A stretch of 64,000 bases of DNA from Alicyclobacillus sp. SP_1. Its GTDB lineage: Bacteria > Bacillota > Bacilli > Alicyclobacillales > Alicyclobacillaceae. This document shows positions 8,789 to 17,177 of the stretch, in pieces. Position 1 is the first letter of the stretch. Each line of letters begins with the position of its first letter. Location of the stretch: NCBI RefSeq assembly GCF_024706985.1, contig NZ_JAMCCX010000061.1:1-64000 (forward strand). Direction: 5' to 3'. The notes beneath the pieces are model-generated. The model was not told where the DNA came from, did not search any database, and saw only the letters and a program-made list of their open reading frames with translations. Both the position numbers and the translations under genes were made by a program.

Positions 8789-9519
8789 AGAACGAAGCCG
8801 GGCCGAGTTCCGGAGGGGGCTCGTACCGCGAAATCATCACCGCCATGTTCCGCACGGGGCTCGTTGGCTATGGTGGCGGTCCGGCCATCATGACCCTGTT
8901 TCGGCATGAGGCCGTCGTTCGTTACCGATGGATGGACAACGATGAGTTTGGCGAAATTCTGGCCCTCGCCAACACCCTGCCAGGCCCCATTGCCACCAAG
9001 ATGGCCGCGTACATGGGGTACCGACTGAAGGGCACCCTTGGCGCGCTGGTGGCGGTGCTGTCGCACATTCTCCCGTCCACCGTGCTCGTGGTGGTGCTGT
9101 TTGGGATTCTCTACCGCTACCGCGATTCACCCGTCGCTCAGTCGATGGTTCACGCGGTCGATCCGGTCATCGTCGTCCTCCTCGGCCTCCTCGCCTACGA
9201 GTTTGCCGCTCGGACGAAGCAAGGGCTTGGCTGGGTTCTGGCGATGGTCACATGGGCCGTTGCCTTTGCGCTGCTCGTTCTGCTTAAAGCGCCGGATGCC
9301 GTGGTGGTGCTCGCTTTCCTCGTCTACGGCCTCTTTCACTTCCGGGTGGTGCGTTGGTGGAAACGCGCCGCCCGCGGAGGCGGCCCAGGCGGACCCGGCA
9401 ACTCAGCTGACCCGGGGCCAGGTGGTTCAGGCGGTCGAGGCAACGGATCGGCCCCAGGTGACGGAGACGACCAGCGGCCCAATCACGCCGATAACGGAGA
9501 CGGAGGCCGGGCGCCATGA
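8782..9519 (+). CDS. Chromate transporter, half-size CHR domain protein (first of pair)
   Basis: 245 residues with one CHR domain: the pattern FRTGLVGYGGGPAIMTLFRHEAV, then FGEILALANTLPGPIATKMAAYMGY, is characteristic. About five hydrophobic segments follow. The C-terminal tail of about 50 residues is Gly/Pro/Asp-rich and looks disordered. Full-size ChrA has two CHR domains; here they are encoded by two adjacent genes overlapping by 4 bases, which fits the short-chain CHR pairs that work together (family knowledge). A role in chromate efflux is the usual assumption, not proven here. Confidence 0.83.
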   Translation: MVKNEAGPSSGGGSYREIITAMFRTGLVGYGGGPAIMTLFRHEAVVRYRWMDNDEFGEILALANTLPGPIATKMAAYMGYRLKGTLGALVAVLSHILPSTVLVVVLFGILYRYRDSPVAQSMVHAVDPVIVVLLGLLAYEFAARTKQGLGWVLAMVTWAVAFALLVLLKAPDAVVVLAFLVYGLFHFRVVRWWKRAARGGGPGGPGNSADPGPGGSGGRGNGSAPGDGDDQRPNHADNGDGGRAP

Positions 9520-10058
9520 TGATTTTTTCGCTGTTTCTTGGGTTCTTCATTGCCAATTTGCTCGGCTACGGTGGTGGCCCCTCCACCATTCCGCTCATGG
9601 AAGCGCAGGCGGTCACTCACTATCACTGGTTGACGGCGAGCCAGTTTGCGAACGTGCTCGCGGTTGCCAATTCCTTGCCCGGACCTGTCGCCACGAAAAT
9701 TGCCACGGCCATCGCCTATAGCAAAGCCGGACCCATTGGCGCGCTCGCGGCACTCATTGGCACGGTGGTACCGTCAGCGCTGATGCTCATTGCGCTTATG
9801 AAATTCCTGCAGAAGTTTCGTAAATCGGCAGCGGTTCAAGGCATGACGAAATTCATCCAGCCCGTGATTGCCGTCCTGATGGCGGTGCTCACGTTCAGCA
9901 TCCTACAGGATGGCGCGCGCGGCATTGGCTGGATTCAATCGCTCATCATTGCGGCGGTCGCACTCGTGCTCATTCGCTTTCTCAAAATTCACCCAGCGTT
10001 CGTCATTGCGGGCGCGTTTCTCTACGGAGGCCTCATTTTACCGCATCTCGGCGGATGA
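9516..10058 (+). CDS. Chromate transporter, half-size CHR domain protein (second of pair)
   Basis: 180-residue partner of the preceding gene with the same motifs: NLLGYGGGPSTIPLMEAQAV and FANVLAVANSLPGPVATKIATA. Five or six membrane segments are evident and there is no disordered tail. The ATG overlaps the stop of the first half by 4 bases. It is the last gene of the gntR operon; a short GC hairpin follows. The link between peptide uptake, gamma-glutamyl hydrolysis and a CHR pair suggests thiol or oxyanion stress, which is inference. Confidence 0.83.
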   Translation: MMIFSLFLGFFIANLLGYGGGPSTIPLMEAQAVTHYHWLTASQFANVLAVANSLPGPVATKIATAIAYSKAGPIGALAALIGTVVPSALMLIALMKFLQKFRKSAAVQGMTKFIQPVIAVLMAVLTFSILQDGARGIGWIQSLIIAAVALVLIRFLKIHPAFVIAGAFLYGGLILPHLGG

Positions 10059-10081
10059 AAGGATAGTGCGGATGACGTTGA

Positions 10082-10106
10082 CAGCGCCTTTGGCGCTGCT
10101 TTCTTG
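10082..10106 (+). terminator. Probable terminator of the gntR-dpp-ggt-chr operon
   Basis: CAGCGCC-TTT-GGCGCTG forms a 7-bp stem with a 3-base loop, followed by the imperfect T-tract CTTTCTTG. It begins 24 bases after the last stop codon. Confidence 0.5.
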
Positions 10107-10217
10107 ACGCATCACACTCTTGGGTCGCGTGCCGCATTGGTGTACACTGACCATCGGACAACCTTTCGGGGTGGCATCCCAGACTATGCATGCTTGAGGT
10201 GACGGAGAAACGTGGCA

Positions 10218-10679
10218 ATGACGGAACAGGACGTGCAGCAAGAAGAGGCAGACGTGGTGCGCTTGAAGCTCGAAGAAAAAGTGCTTCGCTACTTTCAGAA
10301 CAAAGAGATTGCCAAGGAGCGCAACGAAGAAAATAAGTTGATATATGAGGAGTTGGCCGAACTCTTCGCGAAGAGTGGCGAGGAAGAAATCACGGTCTCG
10401 TTGCCTAGCGGGGAATATGCGGTGCTCAGTCCTCGCTACGTAGAGCGGGAAGTCCTTGACAAAGATTTGCTCGCGGATGAAATGCAAGTGCCGAAGGATG
10501 AACTGAAAACGCCGTTTGATTTCAGCATGTTCACGGCGCAAGGCAAGTTGACTCCGGACATGATTACGAAACACACGAGCATCGAGCGAGAAGCCAAGAT
10601 GAAAATTGGCAAGCGCAAACGGCTAGCTAAGCGGCGCTCGAAGAAGAGTGCGGGGTCGACCGACGGCATGGACAGCTAG
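10218..10679 (+). CDS. Hypothetical protein, ~153 aa, charged
   Basis: I do not recognise a family. The N-terminal third is a Glu/Lys-rich amphipathic helix likely to form a coiled coil (EEADVVRLKLEEKVLRYFQNK). The middle holds a predicted beta segment (EEITVSLPSGEYAVLSPRYVER) and the C-terminus is very basic (KRKRLAKRRSKKS). No membrane or signal segment is present. ATG 10218 lies about 10 bases from GGAG; a GTG at 10212 is also possible. It stands alone between two hairpins. A nucleic-acid-binding tail is conceivable from the charge, but there is no further evidence. Confidence 0.6.
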   Translation: MTEQDVQQEEADVVRLKLEEKVLRYFQNKEIAKERNEENKLIYEELAELFAKSGEEEITVSLPSGEYAVLSPRYVEREVLDKDLLADEMQVPKDELKTPFDFSMFTAQGKLTPDMITKHTSIEREAKMKIGKRKRLAKRRSKKSAGSTDGMDS

Positions 10680-10750
10680 ACCATCTGTACCCTATTGGCC
10701 TGTCCGGGCTTCGCATGTCTGCACATTCCATTTGAAGACGGAGCAGAAAG

Positions 10751-10785
10751 GAGCGAGGCTTTCCAAGTTTGCGGATGCCTCGCTC
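10751..10785. terminator. Hairpin between convergent genes
   Basis: GAGCGAGGC and GCCTCGCTC form a perfect 9-bp stem with a 17-base loop. T-rich sequence follows on the plus side (TTGACCTGTTTTT) and a short CTTTC on the minus side. It can serve both convergent genes. Confidence 0.6.
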
Positions 10786-10803
10786 TTGACCTGTTTTTCT
10801 CGT

Positions 10804-11490
10804 CTATTCGCGCAGGCCCTCAATGAATTTCTGGATATTTTCAATCTCCCGGAGCAGAAGCGTCACGGGTAACTCGTCGATTTCTCCGCGATAACGCAAT
10901 TCCAAAAATCCTTGGAGTGTGGTCAAAGGGTTGAGAATGCCGTCGCGCAAACGGTCTTTCGCGGTCACTTTTCTCTCGTCGAAACGCTCTTCTGCCGCGA
11001 CGTCGGGGATGTTACCCAGTGGCTTGATGGTAGCTAAGACAACTTTATGGCCGAGGAACTCCGTCGCGCGAGCTTTCACAGCGGCTTCAAAGACATATCC
11101 GTTTCTGGTCCGAAACGGCAGAACCAGTTCTTGTACAGTATCGCCCTTCTTTTCAAGCTGCTCCACAAACGAAGCAATCGACAGACTGTCCTCAAGGTTG
11201 AGCACGTCCGTTAATAAGAGAGATTGTGCTTCGTTCCAGCATTCATATCCTAAAAGATGAGCTGCGGCATGATTTAAGTATAGGACGGTCGTCCGGTCAT
11301 GCAGAATCAAAGCATTGGGATTAAAATCGAGACGAGCCTGTCTCTGCATGGCGAGTGACATCAATCGTTCGCGAGCCTTCTTGGATACGAGGATTACTCT
11401 CAACGTTGAATTCGGCTCCTGTCTGTTGTTGTCGAAACGTGGCGAATCTGTGGCGAATCTAATGTATCGAAATTTTCGCTTCATGTCCAC
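10804..11490 (-). CDS. PAS-domain protein with a degenerate DHp (histidine-kinase-like) C-terminus
   Basis: A PAS domain occupies the middle (NPNALILHDRTTVLYLNHAAAHLLGY through FRTRNGYVFEAAVKA). The last 50 residues resemble the dimerisation helix of sporulation-type sensor kinases: RDGILNPLTTLQGFLEL aligns with the family pattern HEIRNPLTSIKGFLQL. In this alignment the phospho-accepting His is replaced by Asp, and no ATPase domain follows. The product could bind Spo0B/Spo0F-like partners or act as a dominant sensor without phosphorylation (inference). The start is uncertain: GTG 11490 has a weak ribosome site, while TTG 11364/ATG 11361 lies 11-14 bases after AAGAAGG and immediately precedes the PAS domain. 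Confidence 0.7.
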   Translation of the reverse strand: MDMKRKFRYIRFATDSPRFDNNRQEPNSTLRVILVSKKARERLMSLAMQRQARLDFNPNALILHDRTTVLYLNHAAAHLLGYECWNEAQSLLLTDVLNLEDSLSIASFVEQLEKKGDTVQELVLPFRTRNGYVFEAAVKARATEFLGHKVVLATIKPLGNIPDVAAEERFDERKVTAKDRLRDGILNPLTTLQGFLELRYRGEIDELPVTLLLREIENIQKFIEGLRE

Positions 11491-11770
11491 TGATGTCCAC
11501 TACCATGCATCGACAGACCTTGGCACCCGTTGACACGCTCGCTCATGGTCAGCGCAGGCGAAAAGTTGCGACATCCAGGTTTCGCCCGCTTGGTGTGCCA
11601 GCAGTCCGGCAGACTCACCGTCAGCATCGAAAGGCGCTCCCGTGCGACCGAATGGCGAAGTTTGTCATGTGGTCGGATCTCACGGTTGAACCAATGGGCA
11701 CTTTGCCCCTCCTTGTCCTCCGGATTTTGGTCAATTCTTCAAATTCTTTCGCTTGAGGAACACATTTCAC

Positions 11771-11799
11771 TTCAAACTTGCGGGAGCTTTCGCTATACT
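11771..11799 (+). promoter_or_regulatory. Promoter of the surface-polysaccharide cluster
   Basis: TTCAAA, a 17-bp spacer and TATACT (11794-11799) lie about 100 bases before the first glycan gene. The rest of the 410-base gap (11491-11900) holds no gene I can support. Confidence 0.6.
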
Positions 11800-11900
11800 A
11801 AGACTATCTGAATTCCTATGAGACGAATGACTATCAGACATAGACATGATGCAACGAGATGTTTCCAACGAGGCAGAGGGCTGGCGCAGGAGGGAAAACC

Positions 11901-13400
11901 GTGTTTCGCACGTATCAAGTGTTCTGGAATCGCTTGTTCCAGGTGTTCGATGCATGCATCGTGGTCGTGTCTTTTCTGGTTGCCTGGTGGCTGAAGTTCG
12001 ACTCAGGCTGGCTTCCTTACGGCGGCAACAGCCCGCTTCGCGTTTACATGCCCGCCATTCTCATCAGTGTGCCGCTCTTCCTTGTGGCCAACTGGGTAGC
12101 TGGCATGTATAAACCCATGCGCTCCCGAGGCTTTCTGCAAGAAACTTCGGCCATCGTCCGCAGCTTGGTCGTAGGTCTCTTGCTGGTCATGAGCTTGCTC
12201 TATTTCCTCCACCTAGCCCAGTTCCCGCGTTCAGTTTTGGTGCTTTTCGCCGTCATTTATGCACTGCTTGTATACGCCGAGCATATGGCCATTCGCGGTA
12301 CTTTGCGTATGCTCCGCACGCGCGGATTTAATAAGAAGTTTGTCGTCGTGGTCGGGTGGTCCTCTGCCGTGCAGCGGTTTGTGCGAAGTTTGGAAGAACA
12401 TCCGTGGTTCGGCTATCACGTGCTCGGTTGCGTGCTACCAGAGGATGCAACGGAGGAGACGGTGGAGTCCCTGACGGCAAGCATGCCTTTGCTGAGTCGT
12501 ATTGGCGAGTTGGACCAGGTTCTCTCCAATCAATTGGTCGATCACGTTCTTATCTCTCTCCCTCGCTCGGACTCGATGGTTTTGCCGCATGTGCTGGGGA
12601 CGTGCGAGGCGCATGGCGTACAGTCGCTCATTGTTCCGGATTATTTTGACATGCTTCCGGCTCGTCCGCGCTTTGAAACGTTTGCTGGCATGCCACTCAT
12701 CGATACGCGCTACGTGCCTCTGGATGACGCCGTCAACGCCACCCTCAAACGCGTGTTTGATGTCGTCTTTTCGGCACTCGTGCTCCTCTTCTTGTCTCCG
12801 CTCTACCTGGCTATCGCCGTCGCCGTCAAAGCGTCGTCGCGCGGACCCATTTTCTTTCGGCAGGAGCGGATTGGCAAGAATCGGCGGGCGTTCACCATGT
12901 ACAAGTTTCGCACCATGTACGTGGAGCAGACCGCTGAAATCCCGCCAGCCGCAACCGTTCTGACCGAGACCAAGGGCGGATTGAACCCATCTTCTCCTGC
13001 CGAGGCGCTCCCTCCTGCGGTGCCAGCAGGTCTAGGCTGGACCAGACCGGATGACCCACGGCGCACGCGCATCGGTCGCTTTCTTCGCCGGACCAGTCTG
13101 GATGAGTTGCCGCAGTTTTGGAATGTCTTCATCGGTGACATGAGCGTCATTGGGCCGCGCCCGGAGCGCCCGCAATTTGTGGACATCTTCAAAGATGAGG
13201 TGCCTAAATACATGGTCAAGCATCGCGTGCGGCCGGGCATCACGGGCTGGGCGCAAGTGCATGGCTGGCGGGGGGACACGTCTATCGCCGAGCGCATCAA
13301 ATTTGATATTGACTACATCGAGAATTGGTCGTGGTCCCTGGACGCGCGCATCTTCGCTCGGACTCTGGCAAAGGGGTTTGTGGATGAAAATGCTTATTGA
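11901..13400 (+). CDS. Polyprenyl-phosphate hexose-1-phosphate transferase (WbaP/WsaP-like glycan initiator)
   Basis: 499-residue bacterial sugar transferase that would load the first sugar phosphate onto undecaprenyl phosphate. It has four to five N-terminal membrane helices, a CoA-binding-like domain (KFVVVVGWSSAVQRFV), one more helix, and the catalytic domain from about residue 282 (KRVFDVVFSALVLLFLSP, FFRQERIGKNRRAFTMYKFRTM, RTSLDELPQFWNVFIGDMSV, IGPRPERPQFV). An unusual Pro/Ala-rich insert of about 40 residues sits between YKFRTMYVEQ and DPRRTRIGR. GTG 11901 follows AGGAGGG by 6-7 bases. It opens a seven-gene cluster running to 22044. Confidence 0.88.
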   Translation: MFRTYQVFWNRLFQVFDACIVVVSFLVAWWLKFDSGWLPYGGNSPLRVYMPAILISVPLFLVANWVAGMYKPMRSRGFLQETSAIVRSLVVGLLLVMSLLYFLHLAQFPRSVLVLFAVIYALLVYAEHMAIRGTLRMLRTRGFNKKFVVVVGWSSAVQRFVRSLEEHPWFGYHVLGCVLPEDATEETVESLTASMPLLSRIGELDQVLSNQLVDHVLISLPRSDSMVLPHVLGTCEAHGVQSLIVPDYFDMLPARPRFETFAGMPLIDTRYVPLDDAVNATLKRVFDVVFSALVLLFLSPLYLAIAVAVKASSRGPIFFRQERIGKNRRAFTMYKFRTMYVEQTAEIPPAATVLTETKGGLNPSSPAEALPPAVPAGLGWTRPDDPRRTRIGRFLRRTSLDELPQFWNVFIGDMSVIGPRPERPQFVDIFKDEVPKYMVKHRVRPGITGWAQVHGWRGDTSIAERIKFDIDYIENWSWSLDARIFARTLAKGFVDENAY

Positions 13401-14388
13401 CGTTGTTACGGGCACGCAGCGCGTTCAAGTCCAAGTGGTCTCCTACAATAGTGGAGAAAAACTCCGCGAGGTACTCCAGTCCATCTTGCAACAGACATAC
13501 CCTTTGCATCGCATTCTCGTTATCGACAACGCTTCTTCAGACAACTCTTTCGAAGTTTGTCGCGAAATGAGCGACCGCATTGAGGTCATCTCTCTCCCTG
13601 AAAACAAAGGATACGCTTTCGCCCACAACCTAGGATTTAGAATGGCTCTTAGTGACGGGTGCCATGCCGTATTGACGGTCAATCCAGATGTCATTTTGAG
13701 TCCCAGTTACGTGGCAGAATTGATGGAAAGTGAAAGTGGCCCCGTTCACTCGAGGCGAATTGGCGGGTGGACTGGAAAGCTGTTGCGGCAGGAGGAACCA
13801 AGCCAAGCCGCAGGGATGACAACGTCATCCGCAGGGCCGATTCTCGACAGTGCTGGTCTCGAAGAAGGCGCCTTTTATCACGTGGTGGATCGCGGCTCGA
13901 AACAGCCGGATGGGGACGAGTATGCCGAGGCTTGCACCGTCTGGGGGGTTTGCGGCGCTGCCGCTCTGTACTCCACGCAGATGCTCCGGGACGTGGAGTG
14001 GAACGGCCAATTTCTCGATGAGTCTTTTTTTCTCTATAAGGAAGATGTCGATCTCGCTTGGCGCGCTAACCTCAAGGGTTGGACGTTTTTTTACCAACCG
14101 AAGGCGCTGGCGTGGCATCGCCGTGGGTGGAGGCGAGGGCAGCCTCCGTCTCCAAAGGCGGTGGCACATTCTTTCGCCAATCAAGTGAGTATGGTCGTGT
14201 CGTATGCACCGATTGCGCCGCACACGTTTGTCTCTATCTTGGTTGAATGTGTTCGCTGGTTGATGATTCGACTGCGTGCGCCGGAGGCAGCGAAAATGGC
14301 GAGAAAACTCATTCGGCAGCACTGGCGAATAAGTCTCCAGAAGCGTGCGGCGTACCGGGATGTCAGGCCGCGCTGGGGAGGTGCCTGA
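13384..14388 (+). CDS. Glycosyltransferase family 2 (rhamnosyltransferase-like)
   Basis: 334-residue GT-A enzyme: VQVVSYNSGEKLREVLQSIL, VIDNASSDNS, NKGYAFAHNLGFRMAL, VNPDVIL as the DXD-equivalent, and a C-terminal FFLYKEDVDLAWRANLKGW followed by WHRRG. These are the features of rhamnosyl- and related transferases of O-antigen and S-layer glycan clusters. ATG 13384 follows AAGGGG by 7 bases and overlaps the upstream gene by 17 bases. The neighbouring residues VDRGSKQPDGDEYAEACTVWG suggest a lid region. The transferred sugar is inferred to be rhamnose from rmlA in the cluster. Confidence 0.82.
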   Translation: MKMLIDVVTGTQRVQVQVVSYNSGEKLREVLQSILQQTYPLHRILVIDNASSDNSFEVCREMSDRIEVISLPENKGYAFAHNLGFRMALSDGCHAVLTVNPDVILSPSYVAELMESESGPVHSRRIGGWTGKLLRQEEPSQAAGMTTSSAGPILDSAGLEEGAFYHVVDRGSKQPDGDEYAEACTVWGVCGAAALYSTQMLRDVEWNGQFLDESFFLYKEDVDLAWRANLKGWTFFYQPKALAWHRRGWRRGQPPSPKAVAHSFANQVSMVVSYAPIAPHTFVSILVECVRWLMIRLRAPEAAKMARKLIRQHWRISLQKRAAYRDVRPRWGGA

Positions 14389-14389
14389 G

Positions 14390-15292
14390 ATGATTTCAGT
14401 GGTCTTGGTGACCTACCAATCTCATGGGGTTCTGGAACCATGTGTCGAACATCTGGCCTCCTGTACCAGTGCGCATCGAATGGAACTGATTGTAATAGAC
14501 AATGCGTCCGCTGAGCCCAGTTGGGAGAAAACAAAGCGGATTCTCTCGTCTTATGAATCTCGTTTTCAGAGCATCAAAGTGCAGAGGCTCGCGGAAAATC
14601 GCGGTTACGCGCATGCAAACAATCGTGGGGCGGAGCTGGCAGCAGGTGAATTTCTTCTCCTGCTCAATCCAGACGTGTTCGTCGAGCCAGAAACTGTGCA
14701 AAGATCTCTTTCGGTTTTGCAGCAACGAGACGACTTAGGCGCCGTGGGTTGTCGACTGGAGCTTCCAAATGGTAGTCTGGATAAAGCTTGTCGGCGCTCC
14801 CTACCGACACTATGGAACTCTTTCACACGCTTTACTCGGCTCGCTCACGTCTTTCCCAAATCGCCATGGTTTGCCGGGTATAACCTGACCCACTTACCAG
14901 ACCGAGGGAGTTACGCAGTTGGTTGTCTTTGCGGGGCGTTTCTCTTGATGCAGCGCGACCTTTACCAAAACGTCGGCGGTTTGGACGAAGACTATTTCAT
15001 GTATGGCGAGGACATTGCGCTGTGCCAGCGAATTCAAGACTTCGGTTATCTGCTCTGGTACGAAGGAACAGCGAATGCAGTCCACTTGAAAGGTGGAAAC
15101 GGCGGAAAGAAGTCGAGTCAGAGTCTCAAGGCATTCTACGAAGCGATGGATATCTACTACCGAAAGACTCATCCCAACAGCATACTTGGTGCGTGGATAG
15201 TGAAATTTGCAACGAGATTGCTTTGCCAAGTGCATGTTCGGAAAAGCAATAGTACTATCGGCGTTCCTGCGGAGGAACGATTGGCACAATAG
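14390..15292 (+). CDS. Glycosyltransferase family 2 (rhamnosyltransferase-like)
   Basis: 300 residues, with VVLVTYQSHGVLEPCVEHLAS, VIDNASAEPSWEKT, AENRGYAHANNRGAELA, LLLNPDVFVEP and GEDIALCQRIQDFGYLLWYEG. ATG 14390 is preceded by GGGGAGG and starts one base after the stop of the previous transferase. It is paralogous to its neighbour and most likely adds a different linkage of the same glycan. No membrane segment is seen, so it should act at the inner face of the membrane. Confidence 0.82.
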   Translation: MISVVLVTYQSHGVLEPCVEHLASCTSAHRMELIVIDNASAEPSWEKTKRILSSYESRFQSIKVQRLAENRGYAHANNRGAELAAGEFLLLLNPDVFVEPETVQRSLSVLQQRDDLGAVGCRLELPNGSLDKACRRSLPTLWNSFTRFTRLAHVFPKSPWFAGYNLTHLPDRGSYAVGCLCGAFLLMQRDLYQNVGGLDEDYFMYGEDIALCQRIQDFGYLLWYEGTANAVHLKGGNGGKKSSQSLKAFYEAMDIYYRKTHPNSILGAWIVKFATRLLCQVHVRKSNSTIGVPAEERLAQ

Positions 15293-15319
15293 TGTACATC
15301 CTGAGCGAGGAGTTGCACG

Positions 15320-16381
15320 ATGAAAGCATTGATACTGAGCGGTGGGACAGGGTCTCGCCTGCGTCCACTCACCTACACAAGTGCTAAACAATTGATTCCA
15401 GTTGCCAATAAACCAATTCTGTTTTACGCGATCGAGGCTATTATCGCTTCTGGTATACGAGATATTGGTATCATTGTGGGAGAGACTCGCGACGAAGTCA
15501 TGGCAGCGGTTGGAGACGGAAGTAGATGGGGTGCCAAGGTAACGTATATTCCCCAGGAGGCACCGCTCGGCTTGGCACACGCCGTGAAAATATCTGAGGA
15601 ATTTGTCGGAACGGACGACTTTTTGATGTTTCTCGGTGATAATTTGGTGCGCGATGGCGTGACCGAATTTGTACAGCAGTTTGAGAGAGACAAGCCGAAT
15701 ACCCTCATTCTGCTGAGCCGAGTAAACGAGCCAGAAAGGTTTGGAGTAGCCGAACTGCAGGGGGGCCGAGTCATCCGGCTGATTGAAAAGCCGAAAGTGC
15801 CACCGAGTAATTTGGCGTTGGTTGGAGTCTACTTATTTGGCCCATCCATATTCGAAGCTGTCAATTCGATTCAACCGTCTTGGCGCAACGAACTAGAAAT
15901 CACCGATGCCATTCAGTTTTTGGTAGACACTCAAAAAGTGGTCGACGCTCACGTCATCGATGGCTGGTGGAAGGATACTGGTAAACCTGAGGACGTGTTG
16001 GAAGCGAACCGCATGATGCTAGAGTCTATCGAGCACCGCATTGACGGAGAAGTTTCGGCAGATACGCAGGTCATTGGCCGTGTGGTTGTCGAGGCTGGCG
16101 CAATCGTAACCAACAGTGTCCTTCGCGGACCTCTTGTCATTGGAGCCGGAAGCCACATTCACAACTCATACATCGGGCCGTTCACTGCTATCTCGTCCGG
16201 TGTGAAAGTTACAGACAGCGAAATAGAGCATAGCATCCTGCTTGAGGAAACAGTGGTTGACGGCATTTCCGCTCGTATTGATTTCAGTCTCATCGGCAGA
16301 AACGTTCATATCCGAAAGGCGAACAATAAGCCCCGAGCTCACAATTTCGTCATCGGGGACAATAGCAAGGTGGATATTTAG
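15320..16381 (+). CDS. rmlA: Glucose-1-phosphate thymidylyltransferase, long form (first copy)
   Basis: Makes dTDP-glucose, first step of dTDP-L-rhamnose synthesis. The nucleotidyltransferase motif LSGGTGSRLRPLTYTSAKQLIPV is at the N-terminus and FLGDNL, RLIEKP, GWWKDTGKPEDVLEANR follow. At 353 residues it exceeds short RmlA (about 290) because of a C-terminal left-handed beta-helix of hexapeptide type (VIGRVVVEAGAIVTNS, RGPLVIGAGSHIHNS), as in StrD-like long forms. The start follows GAGGAG by 7 bases. The rest of the rml set is not here but at 57.9-62.6 kb, and a second long copy lies at 46315. Confidence 0.87.
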   Translation: MKALILSGGTGSRLRPLTYTSAKQLIPVANKPILFYAIEAIIASGIRDIGIIVGETRDEVMAAVGDGSRWGAKVTYIPQEAPLGLAHAVKISEEFVGTDDFLMFLGDNLVRDGVTEFVQQFERDKPNTLILLSRVNEPERFGVAELQGGRVIRLIEKPKVPPSNLALVGVYLFGPSIFEAVNSIQPSWRNELEITDAIQFLVDTQKVVDAHVIDGWWKDTGKPEDVLEANRMMLESIEHRIDGEVSADTQVIGRVVVEAGAIVTNSVLRGPLVIGAGSHIHNSYIGPFTAISSGVKVTDSEIEHSILLEETVVDGISARIDFSLIGRNVHIRKANNKPRAHNFVIGDNSKVDI

Positions 16382-16398
16382 GAGTTGTGGGGGATACC

Positions 16399-17175
16399 AT
16401 GTTTTCCAGGATAAAAGAAGTCTATGAATACAGGACGATGTTTTGGGGCATGGTGACATCGGATCTTCGGACACGCTATAAAGGCTCTGTGCTCGGATTT
16501 TTATGGACCTTTTTGAACCCGCTGCTCATGCTGGTTGTTTACTCGGTTGTTTTCTCAACCATCATGCGAGTCACCATACCGCACTACCCAGCGTTCATGT
16601 TCATTGGGCTTCTGGCTTGGAACTTGTTTGGCATGTCGGTGCAATCTGCAGTAGGGGTCGTAAATCGACAGGGTTCTATGGTTAAAAAAATATATTTCCC
16701 TAGAGAGATACTCCCTCTTGCCATCGTTGTGTCCAGCGCAATCAATTACATTTTTTCCTTAGCTATTTTGATTCCCTTTCTCATCATTTCCGGTCTCTAT
16801 CCTTCCTGGACCTGGCTGTTCGTACCGCTCATTTTAGTCGTGGAGTGTATCGCCACAGCGGGTTTTGCTTTGTTTTTCTCCGCGGTGAACGTTTTTTTGC
16901 GAGATGTAGAACACGTCCTTGGGATTTTTTTGATGGCGTGGTTTTACGTGACCCCGGTTGTCTATTCCCTAAAGATGATACCTCACAAATATGCTGAGTT
17001 CTTCAAGATAAATCCTGTTACCGATTTTGTTGTCTCTTTTCAGGATGCACTCTATTATCACGATCCACTTCGGTGGAAAATGTTTCTCTATGGGGTTGTA
17101 GTTAGCCTAGTGGTCTTGTACTTGGGCTGGAAGGTCTTTGACAGGCTCAGTCGACGGTTTGCAGAGGAGGTCTGA
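16399..17175 (+). CDS. wzm: ABC-2 type polysaccharide export permease (Wzm-like)
   Basis: 258 residues with six hydrophobic segments. The family signature appears as SDLRTRYKGSVLGFLWTFLNPLLMLVVYSVVFS (seen in parts: LRTRYKGSVLGFLW and NPLLMLVVYSVVF), followed by VNRQGSMVKKIYFPREILP. With the next gene it forms an exporter of lipid-linked glycan across the membrane. ATG 16399 has GGGGGA just before; an in-frame GTG at 16387 is too close to its GGAG. The gene starts directly after rmlA and ends two bases before the ATPase gene. Confidence 0.87.
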   Translation: MFSRIKEVYEYRTMFWGMVTSDLRTRYKGSVLGFLWTFLNPLLMLVVYSVVFSTIMRVTIPHYPAFMFIGLLAWNLFGMSVQSAVGVVNRQGSMVKKIYFPREILPLAIVVSSAINYIFSLAILIPFLIISGLYPSWTWLFVPLILVVECIATAGFALFFSAVNVFLRDVEHVLGIFLMAWFYVTPVVYSLKMIPHKYAEFFKINPVTDFVVSFQDALYYHDPLRWKMFLYGVVVSLVVLYLGWKVFDRLSRRFAEEV

Positions 17176-17177
17176 GC

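Noticed and set aside
11493-11811. Two short plus-strand open frames before the glycan cluster
   Set aside because: They lack ribosome sites and motifs and overlap the promoter region.
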